NCBI RefSeq assembly: GCF_000497445.1
Contig: NZ_CM002285.1
Span: 3,959,447-4,023,446 of the forward strand
From: Streptomyces roseochromogenus subsp. oscitans DS 12.976
Lineage (GTDB): Bacteria; Actinomycetota; Actinomycetes; Streptomycetales; Streptomycetaceae
Reading direction: 5' to 3'
DNA length: 64,000 bases
Made by a program: the position numbers and the translations under genes. Positions 16,571 through 25,218 of this stretch are shown piece after piece (position 1 is the first letter of the stretch; each line of letters starts with the position of its first letter). The notes below the pieces were generated by a model. The model was not told where the DNA came from. It saw only the letters and a list, made by a program, of their open reading frames with translations, and did not search any database.

Positions 16571-17637
16571 TCGCTCCGCGGGTTGTCCCGCGAGGGGTTG
16601 TCTTTCGTCTGCGGCACCGCCGTGACCGGTCGCTCCCCCAAGTTCTCGGCGTTCTCGGCGATTTCGGCGTTCTCGGCTTCGCTCGAACCCGGGGGGACCC
16701 CCATCGCGACGGCAGCCGCGGACCAGGCTCCCGTCGCACCGGGTCGGGGGGAGAGTCGGGGGCCGGGTTGCCGACTTGGTCGCGGACTCAGCTGTGCGGC
16801 CACCAGCGCCGTCAGTGCGAGGACGAAGCCCAGGGTCTGGGGGAAGCTCAGTGACTCGCCCTGGGCGATGCCGATGACGGTCGCGACCAGCGGGGACAGC
16901 AGCACCAGCGGTGCCGACGCGGCGACCGGCAGTCGGCCGATCCCACGGAACCACAGCGTGTAGGCGATCAGTCCGCCCATGCTGCCGAGCCACAGATAGC
17001 CGCCGGCGGCGCCCGCGTCGATCCGTGGCGGCACCCCCTCGACCGCCAGCGTGAGCGGAAGCAACAGCAGTCCGCCGACGGCGAGTTGCCAGCCGGCCAG
17101 GGTCAGCGGGCCCACGTCCGCCGGGCGGCCCCAGCGCTTGGTGAGGACGACGCCGCCGGCCATGGTGGTCGTATGGCCGAGGCCGGCGAGCACGCCTACA
17201 GCGTCCAGCCGGGCCCCCGGTCCGAGTACCACCAGACCCACTCCGAGCACACCGAGCACGCCCCAGGTCAGCCGCCAGGCCGTCGGGCGGTCGTGGAGCG
17301 CCGCGAGGCCCAGTCCTGCGACCAGCAGCGGCTGGGCGGCGCCGAGGGTGGCGGCGACACCCCCGGGGAGGCGTTCGGCGGCCACGAACAGCAGGGGCAT
17401 GGCGCCGATGTTGAGGACGCCGAGGACCACGGTCTTCCACCACCACTCCCCGCGCGGCAGCACCCGGGTGAGCGCCAGCGCGAGCAGCCCGGCGGGCAGG
17501 GACCGCATCAGGCCCGCGAACAGCGGATGCCCGGGCGGGAGCAGCCGGGTGGTGACCACGTAGGTGGTGCCCCAGGACGCGGGCGCGAGCGCGGTCAGCA
17601 GAACGGTGGTCGTCGCCTGCGCCTTGTAGCCGTGCAT
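16567..17637 (-). CDS. EamA-family (DMT superfamily) exporter
   Basis: A 356-residue protein with about ten transmembrane segments in two EamA halves: APASWGTTYVVTTRLLP starts the first, and LGSMGGLIAYTLWFRGIGRLP lies in the second. Such proteins usually export small metabolites. The C-terminal tail (about 65 residues) is hydrophilic and contains a repeat-derived stretch EAENAEIAENAENLG, coded by four near-identical 9-base units (around 16641-16677), which looks like a late extension by slippage. It is divergently transcribed from a LysR-type regulator that begins about 80 bases away and probably controls it. Confidence 0.88.
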   Translation of the reverse strand: MHGYKAQATTTVLLTALAPASWGTTYVVTTRLLPPGHPLFAGLMRSLPAGLLALALTRVLPRGEWWWKTVVLGVLNIGAMPLLFVAAERLPGGVAATLGAAQPLLVAGLGLAALHDRPTAWRLTWGVLGVLGVGLVVLGPGARLDAVGVLAGLGHTTTMAGGVVLTKRWGRPADVGPLTLAGWQLAVGGLLLLPLTLAVEGVPPRIDAGAAGGYLWLGSMGGLIAYTLWFRGIGRLPVAASAPLVLLSPLVATVIGIAQGESLSFPQTLGFVLALTALVAAQLSPRPSRQPGPRLSPRPGATGAWSAAAVAMGVPPGSSEAENAEIAENAENLGERPVTAVPQTKDNPSRDNPRSD

Positions 17638-17715
17638 GGGGGAAGTCTCGGCGGGACATGCTCATGATTTCAAAGCATGGTTGTCATCACAGTCATGAAG
17701 GAGAACGATCGATTC

Positions 17716-18615
17716 GTGGATCTGCAGCAGCTGCGTTACGTCGTCGCCGTCTCCGACACCCTGAACTTCACCCGCGCCGCGGAACGCTGTCAGGTGGTGC
17801 AGTCCGCGCTGAGCCACCGGATCGCCGCGCTGGAGCGGGAGTTGGGGGTGCGGCTGTTCGCCCGGTCCAGTCGGCGGGTCGAACTGACCGATGCCGGCGC
17901 GGCGTTCCTCGTCGGTGCGCGCGACTGTCTGGCCGCCGCCGAGCGTGCGGTGGCCGACGCCGCCGCCGCGACCGGTGTGGTGCGCGGGCGGCTCGCGGTC
18001 GGCGTGATCGTGACCACGGCCGCCGTCGACGTACCCGAGCTGCTGCAGCGGTACCGCGCCCAGCACCCCGACGTCCAGGTCGTCCTGCGGTCCGGGCGCA
18101 GCGACGAACTGGCGGCGGCGATCCGCGCCGGGGAGCTGGACATCGCCTTCCTCGGTCTGCCGGAGGGCGAGCGGCCGGCCGGTCTGGAGACGGTCGTCCT
18201 CGACCACGACCGGCATGTCCTGGTGGTCCCGGCCGGGCACCGGCTGGCGGGCGCCGCCCGGGTCACGCTGGCGGAGATCGCCGGGGAGACATTCGTGGAC
18301 TTCGTGGCGGGGACGCCCGCCCGCGCCCAGTCCGACCGGGCGTTCGCCACGGCGGGTCTGGCCCGTGACGTCGCGTACGAGGCGGGCGTCGTGGAGCTGA
18401 TCACCCGGCTGGTCGCGCGCGGGCTCGGCATCGCGCTGCTGCCGTCGGCGTTCATCCGGCCGCTCGCCGCCGACGACCCGGGCCTGGCCCTGGTCCCGGT
18501 GGCCGACGGGCCGCGCCGCCTGGAGTATCTGGCGTGGAGCCGCTTCAACCCCAGCCCGGCCACCCTGGCGATGCTCGACGTCCTCGGGGTCCGGGCACGG
18601 CCGGCACGGTCCTGA
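17716..18615 (+). CDS. LysR-family transcriptional regulator
   Basis: A 299-residue protein from GTG 17716. The N-terminal winged helix-turn-helix LQQLRYVVAVSDTLNFTRAA continues with a recognition helix ending SALSHRIAALEREL. The effector domain follows (from about residue 90) with the characteristic GLGIALLPSAF near its end. AAGGAG lies 12 bases upstream of the chosen GTG, and the family usually begins MDLQQLRYV; an ATG at 17695 is a possible alternative. It is divergent from the EamA exporter, the classical LysR arrangement, so that transporter is the likely target. The stop codon lies in a 23-bp tandem repeat. Confidence 0.88.
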   Translation: MDLQQLRYVVAVSDTLNFTRAAERCQVVQSALSHRIAALERELGVRLFARSSRRVELTDAGAAFLVGARDCLAAAERAVADAAAATGVVRGRLAVGVIVTTAAVDVPELLQRYRAQHPDVQVVLRSGRSDELAAAIRAGELDIAFLGLPEGERPAGLETVVLDHDRHVLVVPAGHRLAGAARVTLAEIAGETFVDFVAGTPARAQSDRAFATAGLARDVAYEAGVVELITRLVARGLGIALLPSAFIRPLAADDPGLALVPVADGPRRLEYLAWSRFNPSPATLAMLDVLGVRARPARS

Positions 18616-18659
18616 CGCGCACCGGAGACCGTCAGCGACGCGCACCGGAGACCGTCAGC
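18614..18659. repeat. Perfect 23-bp tandem duplication spanning two gene ends
   Basis: Two exact copies of a 23-base unit (GACGCGCACCGGAGACCGTC followed by AGC) lie head to tail. The first copy overlaps the LysR stop codon, and the second contains the stop of the convergent MBL-fold gene. Probably replication slippage. The LysR product length is unaffected. Confidence 0.9.
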
Positions 18660-19411
18660 AGGGCCGGCGCGCGTAGGCGCCGGCCAGGTCGCGCAGCCGA
18701 TCGGGACCGAAGGGGCGGCCGTGGCCGGGAAGGACGACGCGGACCCCCAGGTCCACGAGACGCTCAAGGCGCGCCAGGCTGCGGCGGTAGGCGGGCGGGT
18801 CCGACTCGGGCAGATCGTCGATGAGCTCGCCGTCGTAGAGCACGTCGCCGGTGTACAGCGCGCCGGTCCGCTCCTCGTACAGGGCGATGCAGCCCGGCGT
18901 GTGGCCGGGCAGATGGAGGACGGTCAGGGTCCGGCCGCCGACGGCGAGGGTGTCCCCGTCCAGGAGGGTGCGGGTCACCGGCAGCGGGTCTACGCGGTGG
19001 GTACGGGGGTCGTAGCCGGGGTGGGGCAGCGCGTCGATCAGCAGGTCCGGTACGGGCGCCCCGCCGGCGTCGATACCGAGGCGCGCGTACAGCTCGGGGC
19101 CGTACAGACTCGCGGGCACGCCCGCGGCCAGCACCTGGATGCGCGGCGCGCTCGCGGAACTCCTGGGCGCCGCCCACGTGATCCAGGTGGGCATGGGTGA
19201 GGACGACCAGCGGATCCCGCTCGAACAGGCGCGGCAGGTGCCGACGCAGGGCGGCCACGCCGAGTCCCGCGTCCACGACGAGGTCCCGGTCGGCGCCACG
19301 CAGCCACCACAGGTTGGCCCGCAGCAGTGGATGGACATGGGGTTCACGGATCCGTACGACGCCGTCGACCGGTTCCGTCAGCTCGTACCAGCCGTTCACG
19401 CAAGCAGTCAT
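18655..19411 (-). pseudogene. MBL-fold metallohydrolase with a single-base frameshift
   Basis: The 5' frame (from 19411) encodes MTACVNGWYELTEPVDGVVR and the zinc motif THAHLDHVGG (HxHxDH). The 3' frame carries VLAAGVPASLYGPELYARLG, then HLPGHTPGCIALYEE, YTGDVLYDGE and VLPGHGRPFG, all MBL signatures. The frames join as AHPVLAAGVPASLYG if one G is removed at about 19134-19135. The complete protein would be about 250 residues, so the rest of the gene is well preserved. Either a sequencing error or a recent inactivation explains this. It is followed on the same strand by a decayed M55 peptidase remnant upstream at 19455-19910. Confidence 0.8.
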
Positions 19412-19454
19412 GCGCGGGATCCCACCAGGGTGACCGCGGGTCCGGCGAGAGGTT

Positions 19455-19910
19455 CACCGTGGGCCGAATGCTGGCGTACAGATCCCGGTACCGCTCGTCC
19501 AGGAACAGCATCCGGTTGGGTGGGCCGTCATCCCCGCACACGCCACGTCGTCACCCGTGGGGGCCACCATGGGCATCCCCGGCGCCGTCGCGTGGGCGAG
19601 CCCGATCTCACCCACCGGCCGCCCGTCCAGCCACGTGTCCTCGGTCTCGTGGCCCACTCGTGGCCCATGAAGCTGTGACTGAGGACACCCGGGGCGGCGG
19701 CCCGGGAGGGGTGGCCGACGCCCAGCACGGCGTCGTACTCGCTGGTCAGGCCCTCCAGCGTGCCCGTCTGCCCGGGCTTGCCCCGTACCAGTCGGACGGC
19801 TGGGTGCAGCGCCTCGGGCAGTAGATTGCGAACGGGCCGCCCGGCTGGACGTCGTCGGCGTCGACGAGCCCGGTGACGCCTTCCATATCGACGCCGAGGC
19901 GGACACGCAC
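19455..19910 (-). pseudogene. Decayed M55-family D-aminopeptidase (DppA-like)
   Basis: The start region reads VRVRLGVDMEGVTGLVDADD, carrying the DxEG metal motif of DppA-type D-aminopeptidases. It then breaks up: a second frame reads RNLLPEALHPAVRLVRGKPG and LEGLTSEYDAVLGVGHPSRA, and ends GVLSHSFMGHE. A third reads DTWLDGRPVGEIGLAHATA, then GMPMVAPTGDDVACAGMTA. At least three frame changes are needed, and the C-terminal half (normal length about 270 residues) is missing. It is a remnant and not a functional gene. Convergence with other broken genes here suggests a decaying segment between LysR and the lysyl-PG synthase region. Confidence 0.75.
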
Positions 19911-19928
19911 GCCTCGACGCCATCGGAC

Positions 19929-19943
19929 CCTACGTATTGTAGG
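19929..19943. promoter_or_regulatory. Palindromic operator-like site CCTAC-N5-GTAGG (copy 1)
   Basis: CCTACGTATTGTAGG lies 56 bases before the small membrane protein gene at 19999. The same half-sites with the same spacing recur at 20345-20359 before the lysyl-phosphatidylglycerol synthase-like gene, so one dimeric repressor or activator probably controls both. Confidence 0.5.
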
Positions 19944-19998
19944 TTCCCAACCGCCAGCGGCCGCAGGGCTGTTCCATCGTCCGTTCACCGGGGGATCC

Positions 19999-20274
19999 AT
20001 GCAGGACATGAATACGGAGGCCGATGCGGAGGTCCGCCTGCGCAGTCTCGCGCCGACGCTGACCCTGCTGGTCGTCAGCCTCCTCATCGCCGCCGTCGGC
20101 GTGTACGAGCTGTGCGGCTTCGGTCTGCACAGCCTCGACCGGCGCCCGCACCTGTTCAGCGACGGCCTCGCGACCGGCGGGGTGATCGTCGCCGTGGTCG
20201 CGGCCGGCGCGGCGGTCGGCAACCTGGCCTGGCATCTGATGGCGGCCCGGAGCGGCAGGGAAAGGGCCAGGTAA
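19999..20274 (+). CDS. Small membrane protein, unknown function
   Basis: A 91-residue protein from ATG 19999, preceded by GGGGGA. A charged N-terminus (MQDMNTEADAEVRLRSL) is followed by two transmembrane helices: TLTLLVVSLLIAAVGVYEL and GGVIVAVVAAGAAVGNLAW. No known domain was recognised. It sits upstream of a lysyl-phosphatidylglycerol synthase-like gene, and the two share a palindromic motif in their upstream regions, so a common regulator and perhaps a common membrane role are likely. Confidence 0.7.
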   Translation: MQDMNTEADAEVRLRSLAPTLTLLVVSLLIAAVGVYELCGFGLHSLDRRPHLFSDGLATGGVIVAVVAAGAAVGNLAWHLMAARSGRERAR

Positions 20275-20344
20275 GAGACGTACCAGAGGAAGGGGCAAGG
20301 TAAGAGAAGATGCCGGTACGCTCCCGTTACACAGGCATGCCACC

Positions 20345-20359
20345 CTACAAACTGTAGGG
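20345..20359. promoter_or_regulatory. Palindromic operator-like site CCTAC-N5-GTAGG (copy 2)
   Basis: The core CCTACAAACTGTAGG is extended to a perfect 10-base inverted repeat with 3-base spacer over 20341-20363 (CCACCCTACA / TGTAGGGTGG). It lies 45-60 bases before the ATG at 20404. It shares half-sites and spacing with 19929-19943. The TACA/TGTA core recalls BlaI/MecI-type boxes, but the spacing differs. Confidence 0.55.
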
Positions 20360-20403
20360 TGGATGTTCCCCCCGTCCCTCTGCACCCAAGGTGACCAGTC
20401 ACC

Positions 20404-22230
20404 ATGCCCGCTCAAGCGTCGACCCAGACCGAAGCGAAGGTCCCCCGTCAGCGTGGTACGCGCCCCGCTTTCCCGATGCCCGCGCCCAGCCCGCGGCTGC
20501 GGGCCGGGGCGGCCGCCGCCACCGTGTGGTACCTGCGGCTGATCGCCGTGTTCAACATCATCGCGGTGATGTCGCTGCCGTTCCGCAAAGAGGTGCAGGA
20601 GCACAACGACGGCAAGCTGTTCACCGCCCGCCATGTGCACGCGCACACGCACCACGCCGGCCAGTTCTTCACCCCGTACCTGGCCACCGCGGGCCTGGCC
20701 TCGGCCGCGGCGGCGATCTTCCTGGCGCTGGTGATGCGCCGCGGTAAGCGGGCCGCGTGGGTGGTCAACATGCTGCTCGCCGGCCCCCTCTTCGCGCTCT
20801 ACGTCCTCGCCCTCACCCAGCACCCGTTCCGCGACCACGTCTTCAACTGGGTCTCCACCGCCCTCACCGGTCTCTTCGTGGCCGCGCTGGTGATCGGCCG
20901 CCGGGAGTTCAACGCCGTCGGCGATCCCTCCAACCCCAAGCTGGCGCTGGCCGTCGGCGCCGGCGGGGTCCTGCTGACCGGCGGTCTCGGCACACTGCTC
21001 GTGCACGCCACCAACAAGCTGCCGCACGCGCCCCTGCTCGAAGAGCTGGCCTACACCCTGCTGCGCGGCATCAGCGTCGGCCCACTCGCCGACCGGGTCG
21101 ACTCCGTACACGCGCCCCGCTGGGTCGACATCATCATCAACATCCTGCTCGCGGCGGCCTTCTGCCTGGTCCTGTACGCCTGCTTCCGCTCCCCGCGCGG
21201 CCGCAAGCTGCTCACCGACGAGGACGAGGAGAAGCTGCGCGCGCTGCTCGCCAAGCACGGCGCCCGTGACTCCCTCGGCTACTTCGCGCTGCGCCGCGAC
21301 AAGGCCGTCATCTTCTCCCCCACCGGCAAGGCGGCCGTCACCTACCGCGTCGTCGGCGCCGTCTCCCTCGCCTCCGGCGACCCGATCGGCGACCCCGAGG
21401 CCTGGCCCGGCGCCATCGAGGCCTGGCTCACCGAGGCCCGCCGGCACGCCTGGACCCCGGCCGTCATGGGCGCCAGCGAGGAAGCCGGCACCATCTACGC
21501 CCGGCACGGCCTGGACGCCCTCGAACTCGGCGACGAGGCCATCGTGGACATCGCCGACTTCACCCTCGAAGGCCGCGCCATGCGCGTGGTCCGCCAGGCC
21601 CACAACCGGGTCAAGCGGGCCGGCTACACCGTCCGCGTCCGCCGCCACGAGGACATCCCCGCGGACGAGATGGCCCTGCTCGTCAAGCGCGCCGACGACT
21701 GGCGCGACGGCGCCACCGAACGCGGCTTCTCCATGGCCCTCGGCCGCCTCGGCGAACCGGCGGACGGCCGCTGCGTGATGCTGGAGTGCCGCGACGCGAA
21801 CGACGAGCCGCGCGCCCTGCTCAGCTTCGTCCCCTGGGGCGAGCACGGGCTCTCCCTGGACCTGATGCGCCGCGACCGCGACAGCGAGAACGGCCTGATG
21901 GAGTACATGGTGGTGGAACTCCTGCTTCAGGCAAAGGAGTTGGGCATCAAGCGGGTGTCGTTGAACTTCGCGATGTTCCGCTCGGTCTTCGAGCGCGGCG
22001 CCCGCCTGGGCGCGGGCCCCGTCCTGCGCCTGTGGCGCTCCACCCTCACCTTCTTCTCACGCTGGTGGCAGATCGAGTCCCTGTACCGCGCCAACGCCAA
22101 GTACCGCCCCGTCTGGGAACCCCGCTTCCTGCTCTTCGCCAAGTCGAGCGACATCCCTCGCATCGGCCTGGCGAGCGCCCGCGCGGAGGGCTTCCTGGAG
22201 CTGCCGGGAATGGGCGGGCACCGGTCGTAG
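20404..22230 (+). CDS. Lysyl-phosphatidylglycerol synthase-like membrane protein (MprF/LysX-type, DUF2156)
   Basis: A 608-residue protein. About six to seven transmembrane helices occupy residues 35-260. A cytosolic C-terminal DUF2156/GNAT-like transferase domain (about residues 280-600) includes LGYFALRRDKAVIFSPTGKA, SFVPWGEHGLSLDLMRRD and SLNFAMFRSVFERGARLG. This domain in MprF/LysX transfers an aminoacyl group from tRNA to phosphatidylglycerol, altering membrane charge and cationic peptide resistance. It lacks the lysyl-tRNA synthetase domain fused to mycobacterial LysX. A palindrome at 20345-20359 is a likely operator. The amino acid transferred is not predictable. Confidence 0.88.
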   Translation: MPAQASTQTEAKVPRQRGTRPAFPMPAPSPRLRAGAAAATVWYLRLIAVFNIIAVMSLPFRKEVQEHNDGKLFTARHVHAHTHHAGQFFTPYLATAGLASAAAAIFLALVMRRGKRAAWVVNMLLAGPLFALYVLALTQHPFRDHVFNWVSTALTGLFVAALVIGRREFNAVGDPSNPKLALAVGAGGVLLTGGLGTLLVHATNKLPHAPLLEELAYTLLRGISVGPLADRVDSVHAPRWVDIIINILLAAAFCLVLYACFRSPRGRKLLTDEDEEKLRALLAKHGARDSLGYFALRRDKAVIFSPTGKAAVTYRVVGAVSLASGDPIGDPEAWPGAIEAWLTEARRHAWTPAVMGASEEAGTIYARHGLDALELGDEAIVDIADFTLEGRAMRVVRQAHNRVKRAGYTVRVRRHEDIPADEMALLVKRADDWRDGATERGFSMALGRLGEPADGRCVMLECRDANDEPRALLSFVPWGEHGLSLDLMRRDRDSENGLMEYMVVELLLQAKELGIKRVSLNFAMFRSVFERGARLGAGPVLRLWRSTLTFFSRWWQIESLYRANAKYRPVWEPRFLLFAKSSDIPRIGLASARAEGFLELPGMGGHRS

Positions 22231-22279
22231 GAGGGCGCGGGGGCGGGAGCGCCGACACGCTGCAGTCCCGGGCCACGGC

Positions 22280-22325
22280 GCTACCCGCCCACCGTGAAAC
22301 CCGCTACCCGCCCACCGTGAAACCG
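22280..22325. repeat. 23-bp tandem duplication at the end of the histidine kinase gene
   Basis: The unit GCTACCCGCCCACCGTGAAA followed by CCC occurs twice with a 23-base period (second copy ends with one mismatch at its edge). It duplicates the last codons and stop of the minus-strand kinase gene. It is the same period as the repeat at 18614-18659 but unrelated in sequence. Confidence 0.85.
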
Positions 22326-23713
22326 ATGACCGCCCCGCCGCCCTCGCGCCGAAAGGCGAACGGCGCTCCGCCATGCGCCATGGCAACCTCCCGCACGATG
22401 GACAACCCCAGCCCGGACCCCGGCAGAGACCTGGCGTCAGCGGCGCGGTAGAAGCGGTCGAAGATCCGGATCAGGTCGCCCTCGGCGATACCGGGCCCCC
22501 GGTCCAGCACCTCCACCCGCACCGGGCTCGTCCGCGTCGGCCCGGCGATGTTGACCTCGATCGGCGCCTTCCCGGCCCGGTCGAACTTGGCCGCGTTCTC
22601 CACCAGGTTGGACATGGCCCGCTGCAGCATCCCGGGCCGCCCGTCGGTCGTCGTGTCGCCGCTCGTCCGCAGCACGATCTCGCGTCCGGTACGACGTCTG
22701 GCGAGCCCCACGACCTCCTCGGCGATGTCGGCGATGTCCACCCGCTGCGGCGGCTCGGTGTCGGACTGCCCCGCAGCGAGGTCGACCAGCTCATTGACCA
22801 GGTCGGTCAGTTCCCGCGCCTCCTGGCCGAGGTCGGCGACCAGTTCGTCACGCGTCGCCGGCGGGAGTTCGTCGATGCGCCGGAGCAGCGAGATGTTCGT
22901 CCGCAAGGACGTCAGCGGGGTACGCAGCTCGTGCCCCGCGTCCTGGACCAGGCGCCGCTGGTCCTCCTCGGACTGCGCGAGCCGGCCGAGCATCCGGTCG
23001 AAGGCGCGGCCGAGCCGCCCCACCTCGTCCAGCCCGGCCACCGGCACCTCGATACCCAGCCGGCGGGTGCGGGCCACGTCCTCGGCGGCGGAGGTGAGGA
23101 TCACCAGGCGCCGGGTGATCCGGCGGGCCAGCCACCACCCGAAGAGCCCGGCCGCCACTACGACCGCCGCCATCAGGATCAGCGTCCGCTGCTGCAGCGT
23201 CCGCAGCAGATCCTCGGTGTCACTGAACTCCTGCGCGACCTGGACCGCGCCCCGCCCGTCACCGAGCGAGACGGTGGCGATGCGGAACAGGTCCCCGTCC
23301 ACCGGTACGTCCTTGTGCTGGACGACCTTCCCGGCGGTCGTCGCGAGCGCCATGGCCTTGTCACGGGAGGTGACGGGCAGGCTCGGATTGCCGTGGTCCA
23401 CGATCTGGCCCTGTGCGCCCAGCACCTGCACATCGGTGCGGGCGGGCCGGACCAGGTCGTGCCCGGGGCGGGAGGAGGAGAAGTCCTCCGGGACCATCTC
23501 GTGCTGCCGTACCTCGTCCCGGACATCCTGCACGACCTGCGAGAACACCGACTGCTGGTCGACGCGGACCAGCCGCGCCGCGCTGCCGTACGACAGGATG
23601 CCGACGAGGATCGTGACGGCGGCGGTGACGGCCGCGAAGGAGACGGCGAAGGTGGTGCGCAGGGAGACCAGCTTGGGCCGGCCCGGGGCCAGCAGCCGCC
23701 GCAGGCGGCCCAC
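22304..23713 (-). CDS. HAMP-domain sensor histidine kinase
   Basis: A 469-residue membrane kinase. One transmembrane helix at about residues 20-42, an extracytoplasmic sensor region of about 130 residues, a second helix (LILMAAVVVAAGLFGWWLAR), HAMP, then the dimerisation region with the phosphoacceptor in DAGHELRTPLTSLRTN. The ATPase domain has an N-box (NLVENAAKF) and the G-boxes RGPGIAEGD and GSGLGLSIVREVA. It follows its response regulator directly: the regulator stop abuts the GTG at 23713. The architecture resembles MprB-type kinases. The signal is unknown. Confidence 0.92.
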   Translation of the reverse strand: MGRLRRLLAPGRPKLVSLRTTFAVSFAAVTAAVTILVGILSYGSAARLVRVDQQSVFSQVVQDVRDEVRQHEMVPEDFSSSRPGHDLVRPARTDVQVLGAQGQIVDHGNPSLPVTSRDKAMALATTAGKVVQHKDVPVDGDLFRIATVSLGDGRGAVQVAQEFSDTEDLLRTLQQRTLILMAAVVVAAGLFGWWLARRITRRLVILTSAAEDVARTRRLGIEVPVAGLDEVGRLGRAFDRMLGRLAQSEEDQRRLVQDAGHELRTPLTSLRTNISLLRRIDELPPATRDELVADLGQEARELTDLVNELVDLAAGQSDTEPPQRVDIADIAEEVVGLARRRTGREIVLRTSGDTTTDGRPGMLQRAMSNLVENAAKFDRAGKAPIEVNIAGPTRTSPVRVEVLDRGPGIAEGDLIRIFDRFYRAADARSLPGSGLGLSIVREVAMAHGGAPFAFRREGGGAVIGFTVGG

Positions 23714-24448
23714 CTAGTCCTCCCGCAGCACGTAACCCACGCCTCTCACGGTGTGGATCAGCTGCGACGCACCGGGCTCGTCGAGCTTGCGGCGCAGATA
23801 GCCCACGTACACGGCGAGGTTCTTCGAGCCGGGACCGAAGTCGTAGCCCCAGATCCGGTCGTAGATCGTGGAGTGGTCGAGCACGATGCCCGCGTTGCGC
23901 ACGAGCAGTTCCAGCAGCTCGAACTCGGTGCGGGTCAGCTCCAGCTCGCGCTTGCCGCGCCAGGCCCGGCGGGCCTGGAGGTCCATCCGGATGCCGGCGG
24001 CCTCGACCTGCCGGTCGGAGATCTGCACGTCCCGCCCGCCGGTCTCGGCCCCGGACCCCGCGCCGCTGGCGGCGGGAACGGGGCTGGTACGGCGCAGCAG
24101 CGCCCGCAGCCGCGCGAAGACCTCTTCCACGTCGAACGGCTTGACCACGTAGTCGTCGGCGCCGGCGTCCAGGCCCGCGATCCGGTCGGCGGTCTCCACC
24201 AGTGCGGTGAGCATCAGGATCGGGGTGCGGTCACCCTCGGCGCGCAGCACCCGGCAGACCTGGAGGCCGTCGATGCCGGGCATCATCACGTCGAGCACGA
24301 GGACGTCCGGCGGCGTCGTGTGGGCCTGCGCCAGCGCTTCCACGCCGTCGGCGACCGCCGTGACCTCGTACCCTTCCAGGGTCAGGGCACGCTCCAGGGC
24401 GTGACGGATGGCACGGTCGTCTTCAGCGAGCAGCACAGTCTGGGGCAC
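23714..24448 (-). CDS. OmpR/PhoB-family response regulator
   Basis: A 244-residue regulator. The receiver domain has the acidic pair (LLAEDD), the phosphorylated Asp in VLVLDVMMPGIDG, the Thr/Ser at MLTA and the Lys in DDYVVKPFD. The C-terminal winged helix includes LTRTEFELLELLVRNAG and the ending LIHTVRGVGYVLRED. A longer than usual linker (about residues 120-145, Ala/Gly/Ser-rich) joins them. GTG at 24448. It is the first gene of the pair with the kinase at 22304-23713. Closest in style to MprA. Target genes are not evident; the divergent intergenic region shows no clear repeat. Confidence 0.92.
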   Translation of the reverse strand: MPQTVLLAEDDRAIRHALERALTLEGYEVTAVADGVEALAQAHTTPPDVLVLDVMMPGIDGLQVCRVLRAEGDRTPILMLTALVETADRIAGLDAGADDYVVKPFDVEEVFARLRALLRRTSPVPAASGAGSGAETGGRDVQISDRQVEAAGIRMDLQARRAWRGKRELELTRTEFELLELLVRNAGIVLDHSTIYDRIWGYDFGPGSKNLAVYVGYLRRKLDEPGASQLIHTVRGVGYVLRED

Positions 24449-24614
24449 ATACCCAGTCTGCCAAGGCCGCCGCCCGTTCGGCCGGGACGGGCGGACCTAC
24501 GATCACCCTTTTTACCGCCCTCTCACCGTCACACGGGCAACCGGAATCAGGCACCTACCGTCTTCTCACCCCGCCCGAGCGCCGAGCCGGGCGAGCCCCG
24601 CGCAACGAGCTCCC

Positions 24615-25097
24615 TCAGAACGCGTACGCGTCCCCGGTGTTCAGCACGAGCACCCTCAGCCGGTCGTTGCCCCGGTTCTTGTCCACCGCGCCGCCGCCCC
24701 ACGCCGTGTCCGTCTCCAGCCTGACCTCCGACGGCCGCCCCTTCAGCCGTACCGCCACGGTCAGCCGCTCGCCCACCCCGTTCACGGCCAGCGCACCCGT
24801 CCCGCACACCACCGTCCGCACGTCCTCCCGCGCGCACCGGGCGGGCAGCTGCTGCGCCTCGGCCAGCGCCACCGACCAGCGCAGCCGCACGGTCGCGCCC
24901 GGCACGGCGGCGGGCCCGTTGTTGCGCGCGGTCAGCCTCACCTGCACCCTGTCGCCCGCCATCACCACGGTCCCGTGAAAGGCCAGGTCGGCCTCGGGCG
25001 CGGGCGCCGGAGCGGCCACGGCGGCCCCCGGCACCACGACCACACCGGCACAGGCCCCCACGACAACCCAGGTCCACATCCGCACGCCGCTCACCAC
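24615..25097 (-). CDS. Secreted protein with an Ig-like/DUF11-type domain
   Basis: A 160-residue protein with a Sec signal peptide ([18 protein letters not shown], cleavage likely after AVAAP or nearby). The mature part is a single beta-sandwich-like domain: [20 protein letters not shown] and [14 protein letters not shown] resemble DUF11-type repeats of actinobacterial surface proteins. It contains two cysteines (RCARED and VVCGTG) that could form a disulfide. The start is either GTG 25097 or ATG 25079. No catalytic motif. Position just upstream of the two-component system genes suggests, but does not show, a link. Confidence 0.75.
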   Translation of the reverse strand: MVSGVRMWTWVVVGACAGVVVVPGAAVAAPAPAPEADLAFHGTVVMAGDRVQVRLTARNNGPAAVPGATVRLRWSVALAEAQQLPARCAREDVRTVVCGTGALAVNGVGERLTVAVRLKGRPSEVRLETDTAWGGGAVDKNRGNDRLRVLVLNTGDAYAF

Positions 25098-25218
25098 CCA
25101 ACACTCGCGATCCGACTGCCGTACGGATGTATGCCACGCGACCCGGTCACCAGGCGCCGTCCATCAGGTGACAAGGGGCCCAGGAAGGCCAGGCGCGGCC
25201 CCGTGCCAAGCTGCTGCC

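Noticed and set aside
15317-17665. A 782-codon open frame on the minus strand opposite the flotillin-like gene
   Set aside because: It is the antisense shadow of a GC-rich coding region, with long Gly/Arg/Leu runs and no domain. The plus-strand SPFH gene and the minus-strand EamA gene explain the DNA.
19930-21846. A 638-codon minus-strand open frame opposite the lysyl-PG synthase-like gene
   Set aside because: Antisense shadow; the plus-strand gene has transmembrane and DUF2156 features.
22373-24724. A 783-codon open frame on the plus strand across the two-component genes
   Set aside because: It lies opposite a clear kinase/response regulator pair. The composition is Gly/Arg/Pro-rich and lacks any motif.
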